In this document: piece after piece, positions 23,661 through 31,961 of the stretch
How the letters are laid out: every line of letters starts with the position of its first letter
How positions within the stretch are numbered: position 1 is the first letter of the stretch
Source of the DNA: Geodermatophilus sabuli
GTDB lineage: Bacteria > Actinomycetota > Actinomycetes > Mycobacteriales > Geodermatophilaceae
Assembly (NCBI RefSeq): GCF_900215145.1
Contig: NZ_OBDO01000011.1
Coordinates: 62,001-126,000, forward strand
Direction of reading: 5' to 3'
Length of the DNA stretch: 64,000 nt
The notes under the pieces: model-generated
What the model was told of the DNA's origin: nothing
Databases searched by the model: none
Seen by the model: the letters and a program-made list of their open reading frames with translations, nothing else
Program-made: the position numbers and the translations under genes

Positions 23661-24716
23661 ATGCGATCGACGGCAGACGTCGCCCGCATCGGCCTGATCG
23701 TCCCCCTGCAGGGGCCGGCGGGCATCTTCGGGCCGTCGTGCGAGGCCGTGGCGGCGACGGCGCTGGCGGCGATCAACGGCACCGGGGTCCTGGGCCGCCA
23801 GGTGACCGTCGAGGTCGTCGACGGCGGGGCGCGCCCGGAGCGGGTCGGTGCCGAGGTCGGCCGGCTGATCGCCGCCGGGCGCATCGACGCGGTGACCGGC
23901 TGGCACATCTCGGCGGTGCGCCACGCGGTGGCCCCGGTGACCGCCGGGCGGATCCCCTACGTCTACACCTCGCTCTACGAGGGCGGGGAACGGCGACCGG
24001 GCGTCTTCTGCTCCGGCGAGACGCCGGCGCGCCAGATCGCGCCGGCGCTGCGGTGGCTGCGCGACGTCTGCGGGCTGCGGCGGTGGTTCGTCGTGGGGGA
24101 CGACTACGTCTGGCCGCGCGCCTCCGTCGACGTCACCCGGGTGTTCGCCCGCGAGCTGGGGCTGGAGCTCACCGGGACGGCGTACGTGCCGCTGGGGACC
24201 GAGCAGTACGGCGCCGTCGTCGACCGCATCCGGGACAGCGACGCGCAGGGGGTGCTGCTCTACCTGGTGGGGCAGGACGCGGTCGGGTTCAACCGGGCCT
24301 TCGCCCGGGCCGGTCTGCAGGAGCGGCTGGTCCGCTTCAGTCCGCTGATGGAGGAGAACATGCTCCTGGCCAGCGGGGCGGAGGCCACCCGGAACCTCTT
24401 CGTCTGTGCCGCCTACTTCCGCTCGCTGGCGACGTCGTCGGCGCTGGACCTGACCCGGGCCTACGTCGACCAGCACGGCCCCGACGCGCCTCCGCTGAAC
24501 AACGCCGCGGAGTCCTGCTACGAGGGGCTGATGACGCTCGCGGCGCTGGCCGAGCGGGCCGGCAGCCTGCGGGTCCCCGACGTGCTGGGGGCCGCCGACG
24601 GGCTCGGCTACGACGGCCCGCGCGGTCCGGTGTCCTTCGCCGGCAACCACCTGCAGCAGCGTGTCCACCTCGCCGTCGCCGACGGGTACGACTTCGACGT
24701 CCTCGCCACCCTCTGA
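23661..24716 (+). CDS. AmiC-like amide/short-chain-amide binding protein
   Basis: A 351-residue type-I periplasmic-binding-fold protein of the AmiC/FmdD/UrtA group: RIGLIVPLQGPAGIFG at the N-terminus, INGTGVLGRQVTVEVVDGG, WHISAVRHAVAPVTAGRIPYVY and LFVCAAYFRSL. It has no signal peptide or lipobox, so it is probably a cytosolic receptor like AmiC (the amide sensor of the Pseudomonas amidase operon) rather than a transporter component. GAAGGGGG lies 5 bases before the ATG at 23661. It stands just upstream of fmdB, an AmiS/UreI channel and formamidase, so formamide or another short amide is the likely ligand. No AmiR (ANTAR) partner is adjacent. Confidence 0.85.
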   Translation: MRSTADVARIGLIVPLQGPAGIFGPSCEAVAATALAAINGTGVLGRQVTVEVVDGGARPERVGAEVGRLIAAGRIDAVTGWHISAVRHAVAPVTAGRIPYVYTSLYEGGERRPGVFCSGETPARQIAPALRWLRDVCGLRRWFVVGDDYVWPRASVDVTRVFARELGLELTGTAYVPLGTEQYGAVVDRIRDSDAQGVLLYLVGQDAVGFNRAFARAGLQERLVRFSPLMEENMLLASGAEATRNLFVCAAYFRSLATSSALDLTRAYVDQHGPDAPPLNNAAESCYEGLMTLAALAERAGSLRVPDVLGAADGLGYDGPRGPVSFAGNHLQQRVHLAVADGYDFDVLATL

Positions 24717-24748
24717 CCGGCGCACACGCGCCGCCGGGTGCGGAGGGC

Positions 24749-24776
24749 TTGACACTTCCTTTCATGTGAATATGTT
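24749..24776 (+). promoter_or_regulatory. Consensus promoter of the formamide operon with overlapping dyad
   Basis: TTGACA (24749-24754), a 16-base spacer and TATGTT (24771-24776): the closest match to the sigma-70 consensus in the window. CATGTG at 24763-24768 and CACGTG at 24779-24784 form an imperfect dyad around the -10, suggesting an operator. The fmdB start follows 26 bases after the -10. Confidence 0.75.
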
Positions 24777-24801
24777 CCACGTGACAGGAAGGGAGAGCCC
24801 C

Positions 24802-25131
24802 ATGGCGACGTACCTGTTCCGGTGTCCCGACTGCTCGGTCTTCGAGGTGGTCCAGCCCATGGCCGCGCTGCGGCCCACCAGTCCGTGCCCCGCCTGCGGC
24901 GCGGACGCCGCCCGCGTGTACACCGCGCCGGCGCTCGCGACGGTGCCCACCGGGACGCATCGCGCGATCGACGCCGCCGACGCCAGCGCCGAGACCCCCC
25001 AGGTGGTGCGCTCGATCCCCAACGGCGCGCCACGCCCGCGCAGCCGCCGGTGGAGCCCCGTGACCGGGCCGGCCCCGGTCAACGCGGCCCGCCGCCCCGC
25101 GGGTCCCCACCCCTCCCTGCCCCGCTGGTGA
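24802..25131 (+). CDS. fmdB: FmdB family zinc-ribbon protein
   Basis: A 109-residue protein with the FmdB zinc ribbon: YLFRCPDCSVFEVVQPM then PCPACGADAARVYTAPAL, giving two CxxC pairs in the first 40 residues. The rest is Pro/Arg-rich and disordered. FmdB accompanies formamidase in Methylophilus and many actinobacteria and is thought to be regulatory, but its action is unproven. GAAGGGAG precedes the ATG. It is the first gene of the promoter-bearing fmdB-amiS-fmdA unit; the next gene starts 3 bases after its stop. Confidence 0.92.
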   Translation: MATYLFRCPDCSVFEVVQPMAALRPTSPCPACGADAARVYTAPALATVPTGTHRAIDAADASAETPQVVRSIPNGAPRPRSRRWSPVTGPAPVNAARRPAGPHPSLPRW

Positions 25132-25134
25132 CCC

Positions 25135-25767
25135 ATGGGCACGGTCGGACTGCTCTACGTCGGCGCCGTCCTCGTCGTCAACGGCGTCATGCTGCTGGGT
25201 CACGTGAGCCCGCGCGGCGCGGCGCCGCTGAACCTCTTCGTCGGCGCCCTGCAGGTCGTGGCACCGACCTACCTGATCGTCTTCGCCGCCGGTGACCCGG
25301 CGCGCATCGCGCTGGCCGCGGGGCTGTACTTCTTCGGCTTCACCTACCTGTGGGTCGGCATCAACGGCATCACGGGCTGGCCGAACGAGGGCCTCGGCTG
25401 GTTCTCCCTGGTGGTGGCCGTGGCGGCGGTGGGCTTCGCCGTCCACTCGTGGGTCGAGGTCGGCGACCGGGTCTTCGGCGTCATCTGGCTGCTCTGGGCG
25501 GTGCTCTGGACCGCCTTCTTCCTGCTGATGGCCCTGCACCGGGACCATCTCGCGCCCGCCATCGGCGTCCTGGCCGCCGGTGAGGGCCTGCTCACCGCCT
25601 TCGTCCCGGCCTTCCTGATCCTCGCCGGCTGGTGGGACGACTCCTGGGCCCAGGCGCTCGTCGTCGCGGCCCTCGGCCTACTCCTGCTCGGCGTCAGCGC
25701 CCCGCTGAGCCGTTCGCTGACCGCCCCCGCCCCCGTTCCGTCCGGTACCGCGCCGGGCGTCCACTGA
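25135..25767 (+). CDS. amiS: AmiS/UreI family amide/urea channel
   Basis: A 210-residue membrane protein with about six or seven transmembrane helices (approximately 2-22, 30-50, 58-76, 86-106, 112-132, 140-162, 168-188). The family signature appears in VGLLYVGAVLVVNGVMLLG, YFFGFTYLWVGINGITGW and GLGWFSL. Members conduct urea or short aliphatic amides across the inner membrane. Between fmdB and formamidase it would admit formamide. It starts 3 bases after fmdB ends and stops 12 bases before fmdA, so it is operonic. Confidence 0.92.
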   Translation: MGTVGLLYVGAVLVVNGVMLLGHVSPRGAAPLNLFVGALQVVAPTYLIVFAAGDPARIALAAGLYFFGFTYLWVGINGITGWPNEGLGWFSLVVAVAAVGFAVHSWVEVGDRVFGVIWLLWAVLWTAFFLLMALHRDHLAPAIGVLAAGEGLLTAFVPAFLILAGWWDDSWAQALVVAALGLLLLGVSAPLSRSLTAPAPVPSGTAPGVH

Positions 25768-25779
25768 GAGGTAGTCGCC

Positions 25780-27027
25780 ATGCCCGATGTCGTGTTCAGC
25801 GTCGACCAGAGCAAGTCCATGCGGGACCAGGCGGTCCCCGGCCACAACCGCTGGCACCCGGACATCCCGCCGGCGGTGACCGTCCGGCCCGGGCAGAACA
25901 TCCGGGTGGAGTGCAAGGAGTGGACCGACGGACAGATCGGCAACAACGACTCCGCCAACGACGTCCGCGACGTCGACCTGTCGCACGCCCACATGCTCTC
26001 CGGCCCGATCGCGGTGGAGGGCGCCGAGCCCGGTGACCTCCTGGTCGTGGACATCCTCGACCTCGGGCCGGTCCCACAGACCCAGGGACCGAACTGCGGG
26101 GAGGGCTGGGGCTACTCCGGCATCTTCGCCAAGGTCAACGGCGGCGGCTTCCTGACCGACTACTTCCCGGACGCCTACAAGGCCATCTGGGACTTCGAGG
26201 GCCAGCAGTGCAGCTCGCGCCACGTGCCCGGCGTCAAGTACACCGGCATCACGCACCCCGGGCTGTTCGGCACCGCGCCGTCGGCGGAGCTGCTCTCCCG
26301 CTGGAACGCGCGGGAGCGGGCGCTGATCGCCACCGACCCCGACCGGGTGCCGCCGCTGGGGCTGCCGCCGCTGCCGGAGAACATCCTGGCCGGCACCGCC
26401 ACCGGCGACCTGCTCACCTCGATCGGCCAGGACGGCGCCCGGACCGTCCCCGCCCGCGAGAACGGCGGCAACCACGACATCAAGAACTTCACCCGCGGCA
26501 GCCGGGTCTTCTACCCGGTCTACGTCGACGGGGGCCTGCTCTCCGGGGGCGACCTGCACTTCAGCCAGGGCGACGGTGAGATCAACTTCTGCGGCGCCAT
26601 CGAGATGGGTGGGTTCATCGACTTCCACGTCGACCTCATCAAGGGCGGCATGGAGACCTACGGGGTCACCACCAACCCGATCTTCATGCCGGGCCGGGTG
26701 GAGCCGCGGTACTCGGAGTTCCTGACGTTCATCGGCGTCTCGGTCGACCACCGCGACGACACCAACCACTACATGGACGCCACGCTGGCCTACCGCAACG
26801 CCTGCCTCAACGCGATCCGGTACCTCGAGAAGTGGGGCTACACCGGGGAGCAGGCGTACCTCATCCTGGGCACCTCGCCCATCGAGGGCCGCATCGGAGG
26901 CGTCGTGGACATCCCCAACGCGTGCTGCTCGCTGTTCCTGCCGACCGAGATCTTCGACGTCGACATCCGGCCCGGTGGCCGGGGGCCGCAGCGGGAGGAC
27001 CGTGGCCAGGTGGCCGTCACCTCCTGA
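25780..27027 (+). CDS. fmdA: Formamidase
   Basis: A 415-residue acetamidase/formamidase-family enzyme that hydrolyses formamide to formate and ammonia. Typical family stretches are present: WHPDIPPAVTVRPGQNIRVECKEWTDGQIGNNDSANDV in pieces across 26-63, the NGGNHDIKN block with metal-binding His/Asp (about 227-235), LHFSQGDGEINFCGAIEM, and IPNACCSLFLPTEIFD near the end. Full length. GAGAGGTAG lies upstream of the ATG. It is the last gene of the formamide operon and is followed by a 17-bp terminator stem. The operon gives a nitrogen source and formate. Confidence 0.96.
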   Translation: MPDVVFSVDQSKSMRDQAVPGHNRWHPDIPPAVTVRPGQNIRVECKEWTDGQIGNNDSANDVRDVDLSHAHMLSGPIAVEGAEPGDLLVVDILDLGPVPQTQGPNCGEGWGYSGIFAKVNGGGFLTDYFPDAYKAIWDFEGQQCSSRHVPGVKYTGITHPGLFGTAPSAELLSRWNARERALIATDPDRVPPLGLPPLPENILAGTATGDLLTSIGQDGARTVPARENGGNHDIKNFTRGSRVFYPVYVDGGLLSGGDLHFSQGDGEINFCGAIEMGGFIDFHVDLIKGGMETYGVTTNPIFMPGRVEPRYSEFLTFIGVSVDHRDDTNHYMDATLAYRNACLNAIRYLEKWGYTGEQAYLILGTSPIEGRIGGVVDIPNACCSLFLPTEIFDVDIRPGGRGPQREDRGQVAVTS

Positions 27028-27042
27028 CCGGGGGGTGAGCAC

Positions 27043-27081
27043 GGAGCGGGCGGGCCGGGCGCACCCCGGCCCGCCCGCTCC
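27043..27081. terminator. Hairpin terminator of the formamide operon
   Basis: A 17-bp perfect stem (27043-27059 with 27065-27081; GGAGCGGGCGGGCCGGG) and 5-base loop, 15 bases after the fmdA stop. Confidence 0.8.
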
Positions 27082-27129
27082 ACCGCGCTGCCGCGGCGGG
27101 GGAGCCGGCCGCGCCGCCGCGCGGGAGCG

Positions 27130-28365
27130 GTGAGCCGGGCACCCGGCCCCGACGCGGGCTCCCCGGACCGCTCGCCGTCCCTGCGGCCGGTCGCCTCCGG
27201 CGTGCTCGCGAACCTCGCGGTGGGGACGCTGTTCGCCTGGAGCCTGGTCGCGCCGGACGTGACGGCCGACGTCGGGGCGCCACCGGGCAGCGGCTCCGCG
27301 GTGTTCGCCGCCGCGCTCGTGGTCTTCACCGCCGTGCTGCTCGGCGTCGGCCGCGGGATGGCGCGCTTCGGGCCACGGTGGCTGCTCGGCGCGGCCGCCG
27401 TCCTGGCCGGGGCCGGGCTGGGGCTGACCGCCACGGCACAGCGGCCGGAGCTGCCGTGGCTGGGCGTCGGGCTGCTGTTCGGCGCCGCCAACGGCGTGGC
27501 CTACGGCGTCTCCGTCGCGCTGGCCGCCCGGGTGCCCGAACGCCGCCGCGGCGCCGCCAGCGGCCTGGTGGTCGGGGCGTACGCGGCCGGGCCGGTGCTG
27601 CTCGGGTTCGCGGCCCCGCCCGCGCTGGCGGTCGCCGGGTGGCGGACGGCGCTGGCCGTCCTGGCCGTCACCGCGACCGGACTGCTGGTCGCGGCGGCCG
27701 CCCTGGCCCCCGCGGACCGGGCAGCCGGTGCGGGTGCGGACCGCGCGCGGGAGCCGGTGGAGCGCGGGGCGCTGGTCGCCCTGTGGGTGCTGTTCGCCGG
27801 CGGTGCCGCGCCCGGCCTGGTGCTGTTCGCCACCGCCGCCCCGCTGGCGGCCGCGCGGGGCCTGGACGCCGAGGCCGCCGGAGCGGCGGTCTCGCTGCTG
27901 GCCGCCGGCAACCTGGCCGGCCGCCTCGCGGCCGGGTGGTGGTCCGACGCCGTCGGGCGGCTGCCCGCGCTGGTCACCGCCCTGGCCGTCACCACGACGG
28001 CCCTGGGAGCACTCGCCGTGTCCTCGGGAGCGGCCGCCGTGCTGCCGGCCTTCGCCGCGGTCGGCCTCGCGTACGGCGCCGTCTCCGCGCTGGTGCCCGC
28101 GGCGACGGCGGACCGGGTCGGCGCCCGCGCGTTCGCCACGGTGTACGGCCGGGTGTTCACCGCGTGGGGGTGCGCCGGTCTCCTCGCCCCGGCGCTGGCC
28201 GGGGAGGTGGCCGCGGCGGGGAGCCGCCGGCCCGGTGCCCTGCTCCTGCTGGCCGCCCCCGTCGTCCCCGCCGTCCTGGCCGTGGTGGCCCTGGCCCGCC
28301 GGCCCACCGGCCGGGGCCCGTCCGCGGCCGGGAACCGGCCGACGCCCGCCGGAGGACGCGGCTAG
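27130..28365 (+). CDS. MFS transporter
   Basis: A 411-residue major-facilitator protein with about 12 hydrophobic helices, a cytoplasmic loop after helix 2 (GVGRGMARFGPRWLLG) and its repeat after helix 8 (AGWWSDAVGRLPALV). The VSVALAARVPERRRGAASGLVVGAYAAGPVL segment and overall pattern resemble oxalate/formate antiporter-like (OFA) carriers. Placed just after formamidase, which releases formate, a monocarboxylate carrier would make sense, but a terminator separates them and the substrate is unproven. GTG start with GGAG upstream. The HhH gene follows 9 bases later. Confidence 0.8.
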   Translation: MSRAPGPDAGSPDRSPSLRPVASGVLANLAVGTLFAWSLVAPDVTADVGAPPGSGSAVFAAALVVFTAVLLGVGRGMARFGPRWLLGAAAVLAGAGLGLTATAQRPELPWLGVGLLFGAANGVAYGVSVALAARVPERRRGAASGLVVGAYAAGPVLLGFAAPPALAVAGWRTALAVLAVTATGLLVAAAALAPADRAAGAGADRAREPVERGALVALWVLFAGGAAPGLVLFATAAPLAAARGLDAEAAGAAVSLLAAGNLAGRLAAGWWSDAVGRLPALVTALAVTTTALGALAVSSGAAAVLPAFAAVGLAYGAVSALVPAATADRVGARAFATVYGRVFTAWGCAGLLAPALAGEVAAAGSRRPGALLLLAAPVVPAVLAVVALARRPTGRGPSAAGNRPTPAGGRG

Positions 28366-28374
28366 GGTCGGGCC

Positions 28375-28911
28375 ATGCCGACCAGGTCGCCGGGCGACGC
28401 GCCCGCGGGCTCCCTCGAGGAGCTCGGCCTGCCCGGGCGGGCGGTGACCGCGCTGACCCGCGCCGGCGTGACCAGCGCCGCGGAGCTGGCGGGCCTCACC
28501 CGCGCGGAGCTGGCCGCCGTCCCCGGCCTCGGCCCCGGCACGGTGGCCGCGATCCGGCGCGTCGTCCCGGAACCGGACGCCGCGGCCGCCGAGGAGGAGT
28601 CGCCGGCCGCGCCGGCGATCCCGTCGTTCGCGTCGCTGCGGGACCCGCGGCGACGCACCGCGGTCGACCTCATCGTGCCGGCGACACCGCACCCCGCTGA
28701 CCGGGCCGCGACGCGGCCGGGGGAGCCGGCCGCGGCGCCGTCAGGCCCCCGCGCCGCGGCTCGACCGGCCACCGGGCCGCGGCCGGCGGAGTACGCCGAC
28801 CTGCTCCGCCTCGGGGCGCGCGTGGTCCGCGCCGCCGCGGGCGTGCCGCTGCGGATGGCCGGGTGGCCGGTCCGCTGCCTGCGCCGGCTGGTCGGCGGAC
28901 AGCCCGGCTGA
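28375..28911 (+). CDS. Helix-hairpin-helix protein
   Basis: A 178-residue protein whose first 65 residues form a RuvA/RNA-polymerase-alpha-CTD-like helix-hairpin-helix unit (LEELGLPGRAVTALTRAGVT, AELAGLTRAELAAVPGLGPGTVAAIRR), which binds DNA backbone or proteins. The rest is Ala/Pro/Arg-rich and disordered, ending in a basic amphipathic helix (YADLLRLGARVVRAAAGVPL). Function unknown. It is 9 bases downstream of the MFS gene and 141 bases before a polymerase gene, so a DNA-related role is plausible. Confidence 0.7.
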   Translation: MPTRSPGDAPAGSLEELGLPGRAVTALTRAGVTSAAELAGLTRAELAAVPGLGPGTVAAIRRVVPEPDAAAAEEESPAAPAIPSFASLRDPRRRTAVDLIVPATPHPADRAATRPGEPAAAPSGPRAAARPATGPRPAEYADLLRLGARVVRAAAGVPLRMAGWPVRCLRRLVGGQPG

Positions 28912-29052
28912 CGCACTCCCGGGCGGGGTCGGGCCGGGGTGCCGCGCGCCGGTCGGCCCGGGGGACGCCCTGAGCACGTCAGCCGGGGTGCGCCGCCGTC
29001 ATCGCGGTCCACGGGCGCGGTCGGCGGTGGTCCCGGCGGCGACACTGGGCGG

Positions 29053-30711
29053 GTGCACCGCGTCGTCCTCCTGCGGCGCGGCGGGTCCGCCGTCGAGGCG
29101 CGGGAGCTGGCCGACGACGGGACGACGACCGCCGCGACCCGGCTGCCCACCGCGGAGCTGGCCCGGTTCGTCCGGGACCGGGAGCGCGCGCCGGTCCGCT
29201 GGGTGTGGGACGACACGACCCGCTGGTACCCGGACCTGCTGACGGCCGGCGTCCGCGTGGAGCGCTGCACGGACCTGCGGCTCAGCCACGCCGTCCTGCG
29301 CCGGTCGCCGTTCGTCGACCAGGCGCTGCTCGCCGACGACCAGACCGCGGGCTGGGACGCGCTGCAGCCGGTGACGGCTCCCGACGCCGCGCTGTTCCCC
29401 CTCGAGGACCCCGCCGACCGGCTGGACCCGGTCGCCGAGCACGAGCGCCAGCAGGCGGCCCTCGCCGCGTCGGCGCACCGCGGGCGCCTGGGGCTGCTGC
29501 TCGCCGCCGAGTCCTCCGGCGCGCTGGTGGCCGCCGAGATGACCGCCGCCGGCCTGCCGTGGCGGGCCGACGTGCACGAACGCATCCTCACCGAGCTGCT
29601 CGGGCCCCGGCCGGCGCCCGGTCAGCGGCCGGCGGTGCTCGAGCGGCTGGCGGGGGAGATCCGCGTGGCGCTCGCGGCTCCCGACCTGAACCCCGACTCA
29701 CCGGGCGCGGTGCTCCGTGCGCTGCAGACGGCGGGGCTGCCGGTGGACGACACCCGGTCGTGGACGCTGGAGCCGATCGACCACCCCGCCGTCCCGCCGC
29801 TGCTGGAGTACAAGAAGCTGTCCCGGCTGCTGACCGCCAACGGCTGGAGCTGGCTGGACAGCTGGGTGCGCGACGGCCGGTTCCGGTCGTGGTTCCTGCC
29901 CGGCGGGGTGGTGACCGGACGGTGGGCGTCCAACGGTGGGGGAGCGCTGTCGGTGCCCACCCAGGTGCGCCCGGCGGCGGTCGCGGACGACGGCTGGCGG
30001 CTCGTGGTCGCCGACGTCGCCCAGCTGGAGCCGCGCGTGCTCGCGGGGATGAGCGGGGACGTGGCGATGGCCGAGGCGGCCCGCTCCGCCGACCTGTACC
30101 AGGGCATGGTGGCCGGCGGCGCGGTGGCGACCCGCGCCGAGGCGAAGGTGGGGATGCTCGGGGCGATGTACGGCGGCACCCGCGGCGAGAGCGGCCGCAT
30201 GCTGCCCCGGCTGGCGCGTCGCTACCCGCGCGCCATCGGGCTGGTGGAGGAGGCTGCCCGCGCCGGTGAACGCGGCGAGGTGGTGCACACCCTGCTCGGC
30301 CGCGGGTCCCCGCCGCCCACCGGCGCCTGGGCGGAGCGCCCGGTCGACCTGGGCGAGGCGCCGGACCGGAGCGGCTCGCGCGAGGAGCGGGAGCGGGCCC
30401 GCCGCGCCTGGGGCCGGTTCACCCGCAACTTCGTCGTCCAGGGCACCGGCGCGGAGTGGACCCTGTGCTGGCTGGCCGACCTCCGCAACCGGCTGTGGCG
30501 CCTGGGCGGCGGTCCGGGGGACAGCCGGCCGCACCTGGCCTTCTTCCTGCACGACGAGGTCGTCGTCCACACCCCGGAGCACCTGGCCGCGGACGTCGCC
30601 GACGAGGTGCGCCGCGCCGCGTCGACGGCCGGCCGGCTGCTGTTCGGCGACTTCCCCGTCGACTTCCCCCTGGACGTCGCCGTCGTCCGTTCCTGGGCCG
30701 ACGCGGGCTGA
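29053..30711 (+). CDS. PolA-like bifunctional 3'-5' exonuclease/DNA polymerase
   Basis: A 552-residue family-A polymerase of a small actinobacterial type. The polymerase domain fills the C-terminal two thirds: motif A DVAQLEPRVLAG (about 319-330), motif B with AKVGMLGAMYGGTRGE (about 363-378) and motif C HDEVVVH (about 502-508), with both metal-binding aspartates. The N-terminal 160 residues replace the 3'-5' exonuclease domain, and the usual DxE exonuclease motif is not visible, so proofreading may be lost. No 5' nuclease domain is present. GTG at 29053 is chosen because the frame upstream is low complexity. It is probably a repair enzyme rather than the replicative Pol I. Confidence 0.88.
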   Translation: MHRVVLLRRGGSAVEARELADDGTTTAATRLPTAELARFVRDRERAPVRWVWDDTTRWYPDLLTAGVRVERCTDLRLSHAVLRRSPFVDQALLADDQTAGWDALQPVTAPDAALFPLEDPADRLDPVAEHERQQAALAASAHRGRLGLLLAAESSGALVAAEMTAAGLPWRADVHERILTELLGPRPAPGQRPAVLERLAGEIRVALAAPDLNPDSPGAVLRALQTAGLPVDDTRSWTLEPIDHPAVPPLLEYKKLSRLLTANGWSWLDSWVRDGRFRSWFLPGGVVTGRWASNGGGALSVPTQVRPAAVADDGWRLVVADVAQLEPRVLAGMSGDVAMAEAARSADLYQGMVAGGAVATRAEAKVGMLGAMYGGTRGESGRMLPRLARRYPRAIGLVEEAARAGERGEVVHTLLGRGSPPPTGAWAERPVDLGEAPDRSGSREERERARRAWGRFTRNFVVQGTGAEWTLCWLADLRNRLWRLGGGPGDSRPHLAFFLHDEVVVHTPEHLAADVADEVRRAASTAGRLLFGDFPVDFPLDVAVVRSWADAG

Positions 30712-30757
30712 CGGTGACGATGTGGGCGGACGGGGTCACTCCGGTGGGCCCGACTCC

Positions 30758-30781
30758 CCGGCTGACCGGCCCGTCAGCCGG
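30758..30781. terminator. Short convergent hairpin
   Basis: A 9-bp stem (CCGGCTGAC 30758-30766 with 30773-30781) and 6-base loop between the converging polymerase and glycosyltransferase genes. The right arm overlaps the last codons of the glycosyltransferase. Confidence 0.55.
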
Positions 30782-31961
30782 AGCGGGCCGCGGGGGCCGC
30801 GGACCGGTGGGGACGCCCGGTCCGGCGGAGGACCTCGGCGTAGAGCCGCTCGTACCCGTCGGCCATGACGGCGGGGGAGAAGCGTCGCCGGGCCGTGGCG
30901 GCGCACACCCGCGGGTCCACCTCGTGGATGCGGTGCAGGGCCGCGGTGAACTGCGCCGCGTCGCCCGCCAGGAACCCCGTGACGCCGTCGTCGACGAGGG
31001 CGGGCAGGCAGCCCCGTGCCATGGCGACGACCGGGGTCCCGGCGGCCAGTGCCTCGCACACAGCGGTCCCGCCGGGCTCGTCCCAGCGGACGGGGAACAG
31101 CACGGCCCGAGACCGGCGCAACAGGTCGTCCTTCTCCGCCCCGGACACCGACCCGATCCAGCGGGCGTGCTCGCCCAGTTCAGGCTCGACGTGCTCGCGG
31201 AACCACCGGACGTCCGGGTGGGTCCGCGCCGGGCTGCCCGGGTCGGCCAGGGCCGCCTCGAGGGCAGCGCGGTCCGGCTGCCCGCCCACCGGGCCGGCGA
31301 GGACCAGTGGCACGCCCGCCTCACGGCAGGCCCGGACAGCGAGGTCGGTGCCCTTCGCCTCGCACAGCCGCGACAGCACCAGCACCGCGTCCGTGCGGTC
31401 GGCGCGCGGCACCGGGTCCTGCTCCGGGAGGGGGACCGACAGCGGCACCGCGCCGAGCGTCTGGCGGCGGAGCGCGGCGGGCCCCCGGGCGACCTGCGTG
31501 TCCGAGACGCCGGCGAAGAAGACCCGGCCGCGGCCGTCGAAGGCGGCGTAGAACTCGGCGTTGCGCCGCAGGTCCCAGTGCAGCGTGTGCAGCACCGGCG
31601 GCGCCGCGTCGCCCATCGCCGCCAGCACCGCCGGCCCGACCACCTCCAGGTGGGTGTGCACCAGGTCGAACGGCGCCCCGGCCGCGGCGTGCCGGTGGAT
31701 CTCGGTCACCACGGCCTGCTCGTGCGCGTGCGCCAGCCCCGTCACGTCGGGATACGGGGCGGCCAGCCGGGTGAACTGCCCGGTGGCGAAGGCGGAGACC
31801 AGACCGTCCGCCGGCTGCCGGCTCTCGGCGACGGTGGCGAGCACGACGGTGTGCCCCCGGCGGCGGAGCTCGGTGGTCAGGGTGGCGACGACGTTCTCCA
31901 GGCCGCCGTACCCGCGCGGCGGCACCGCCAGCCACGGCCCGGCGTCCATGAGGACCTTCAC
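30774..31961 (-). CDS. GT4 family glycosyltransferase coupled to GpgS
   Basis: A 395-residue GT-B glycosyltransferase: WLAVPPRGYGGLENVVATLTTELRRRGH at the N-terminus (the GG loop of GT4 enzymes), LVLSRLCEAKGTDLAVRACREAG at the start of the nucleotide-sugar domain, and the FPVRWDEPGGTAVCEALAAGTPVVA motif with the donor-binding Glu. GTG start at 31961 overlaps the gpgS stop by 4 bases, so the two proteins are translationally coupled. With GpgS making glucosyl-3-phosphoglycerate, this enzyme is a candidate for adding a second sugar to glucosylglycerate; a sucrose- or trehalose-related role is an alternative. No phosphatase (GpgP) gene is adjacent. Confidence 0.85.
   Translation of the reverse strand: MKVLMDAGPWLAVPPRGYGGLENVVATLTTELRRRGHTVVLATVAESRQPADGLVSAFATGQFTRLAAPYPDVTGLAHAHEQAVVTEIHRHAAAGAPFDLVHTHLEVVGPAVLAAMGDAAPPVLHTLHWDLRRNAEFYAAFDGRGRVFFAGVSDTQVARGPAALRRQTLGAVPLSVPLPEQDPVPRADRTDAVLVLSRLCEAKGTDLAVRACREAGVPLVLAGPVGGQPDRAALEAALADPGSPARTHPDVRWFREHVEPELGEHARWIGSVSGAEKDDLLRRSRAVLFPVRWDEPGGTAVCEALAAGTPVVAMARGCLPALVDDGVTGFLAGDAAQFTAALHRIHEVDPRVCAATARRRFSPAVMADGYERLYAEVLRRTGRPHRSAAPAARSG

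Noticed and set aside
24661-24801. Extended start for FmdB
   Set aside because: The frame is open upstream but lies within the AmiC-like gene's end and the promoter; the zinc-ribbon family always begins M-x-x-Y as at 24802.
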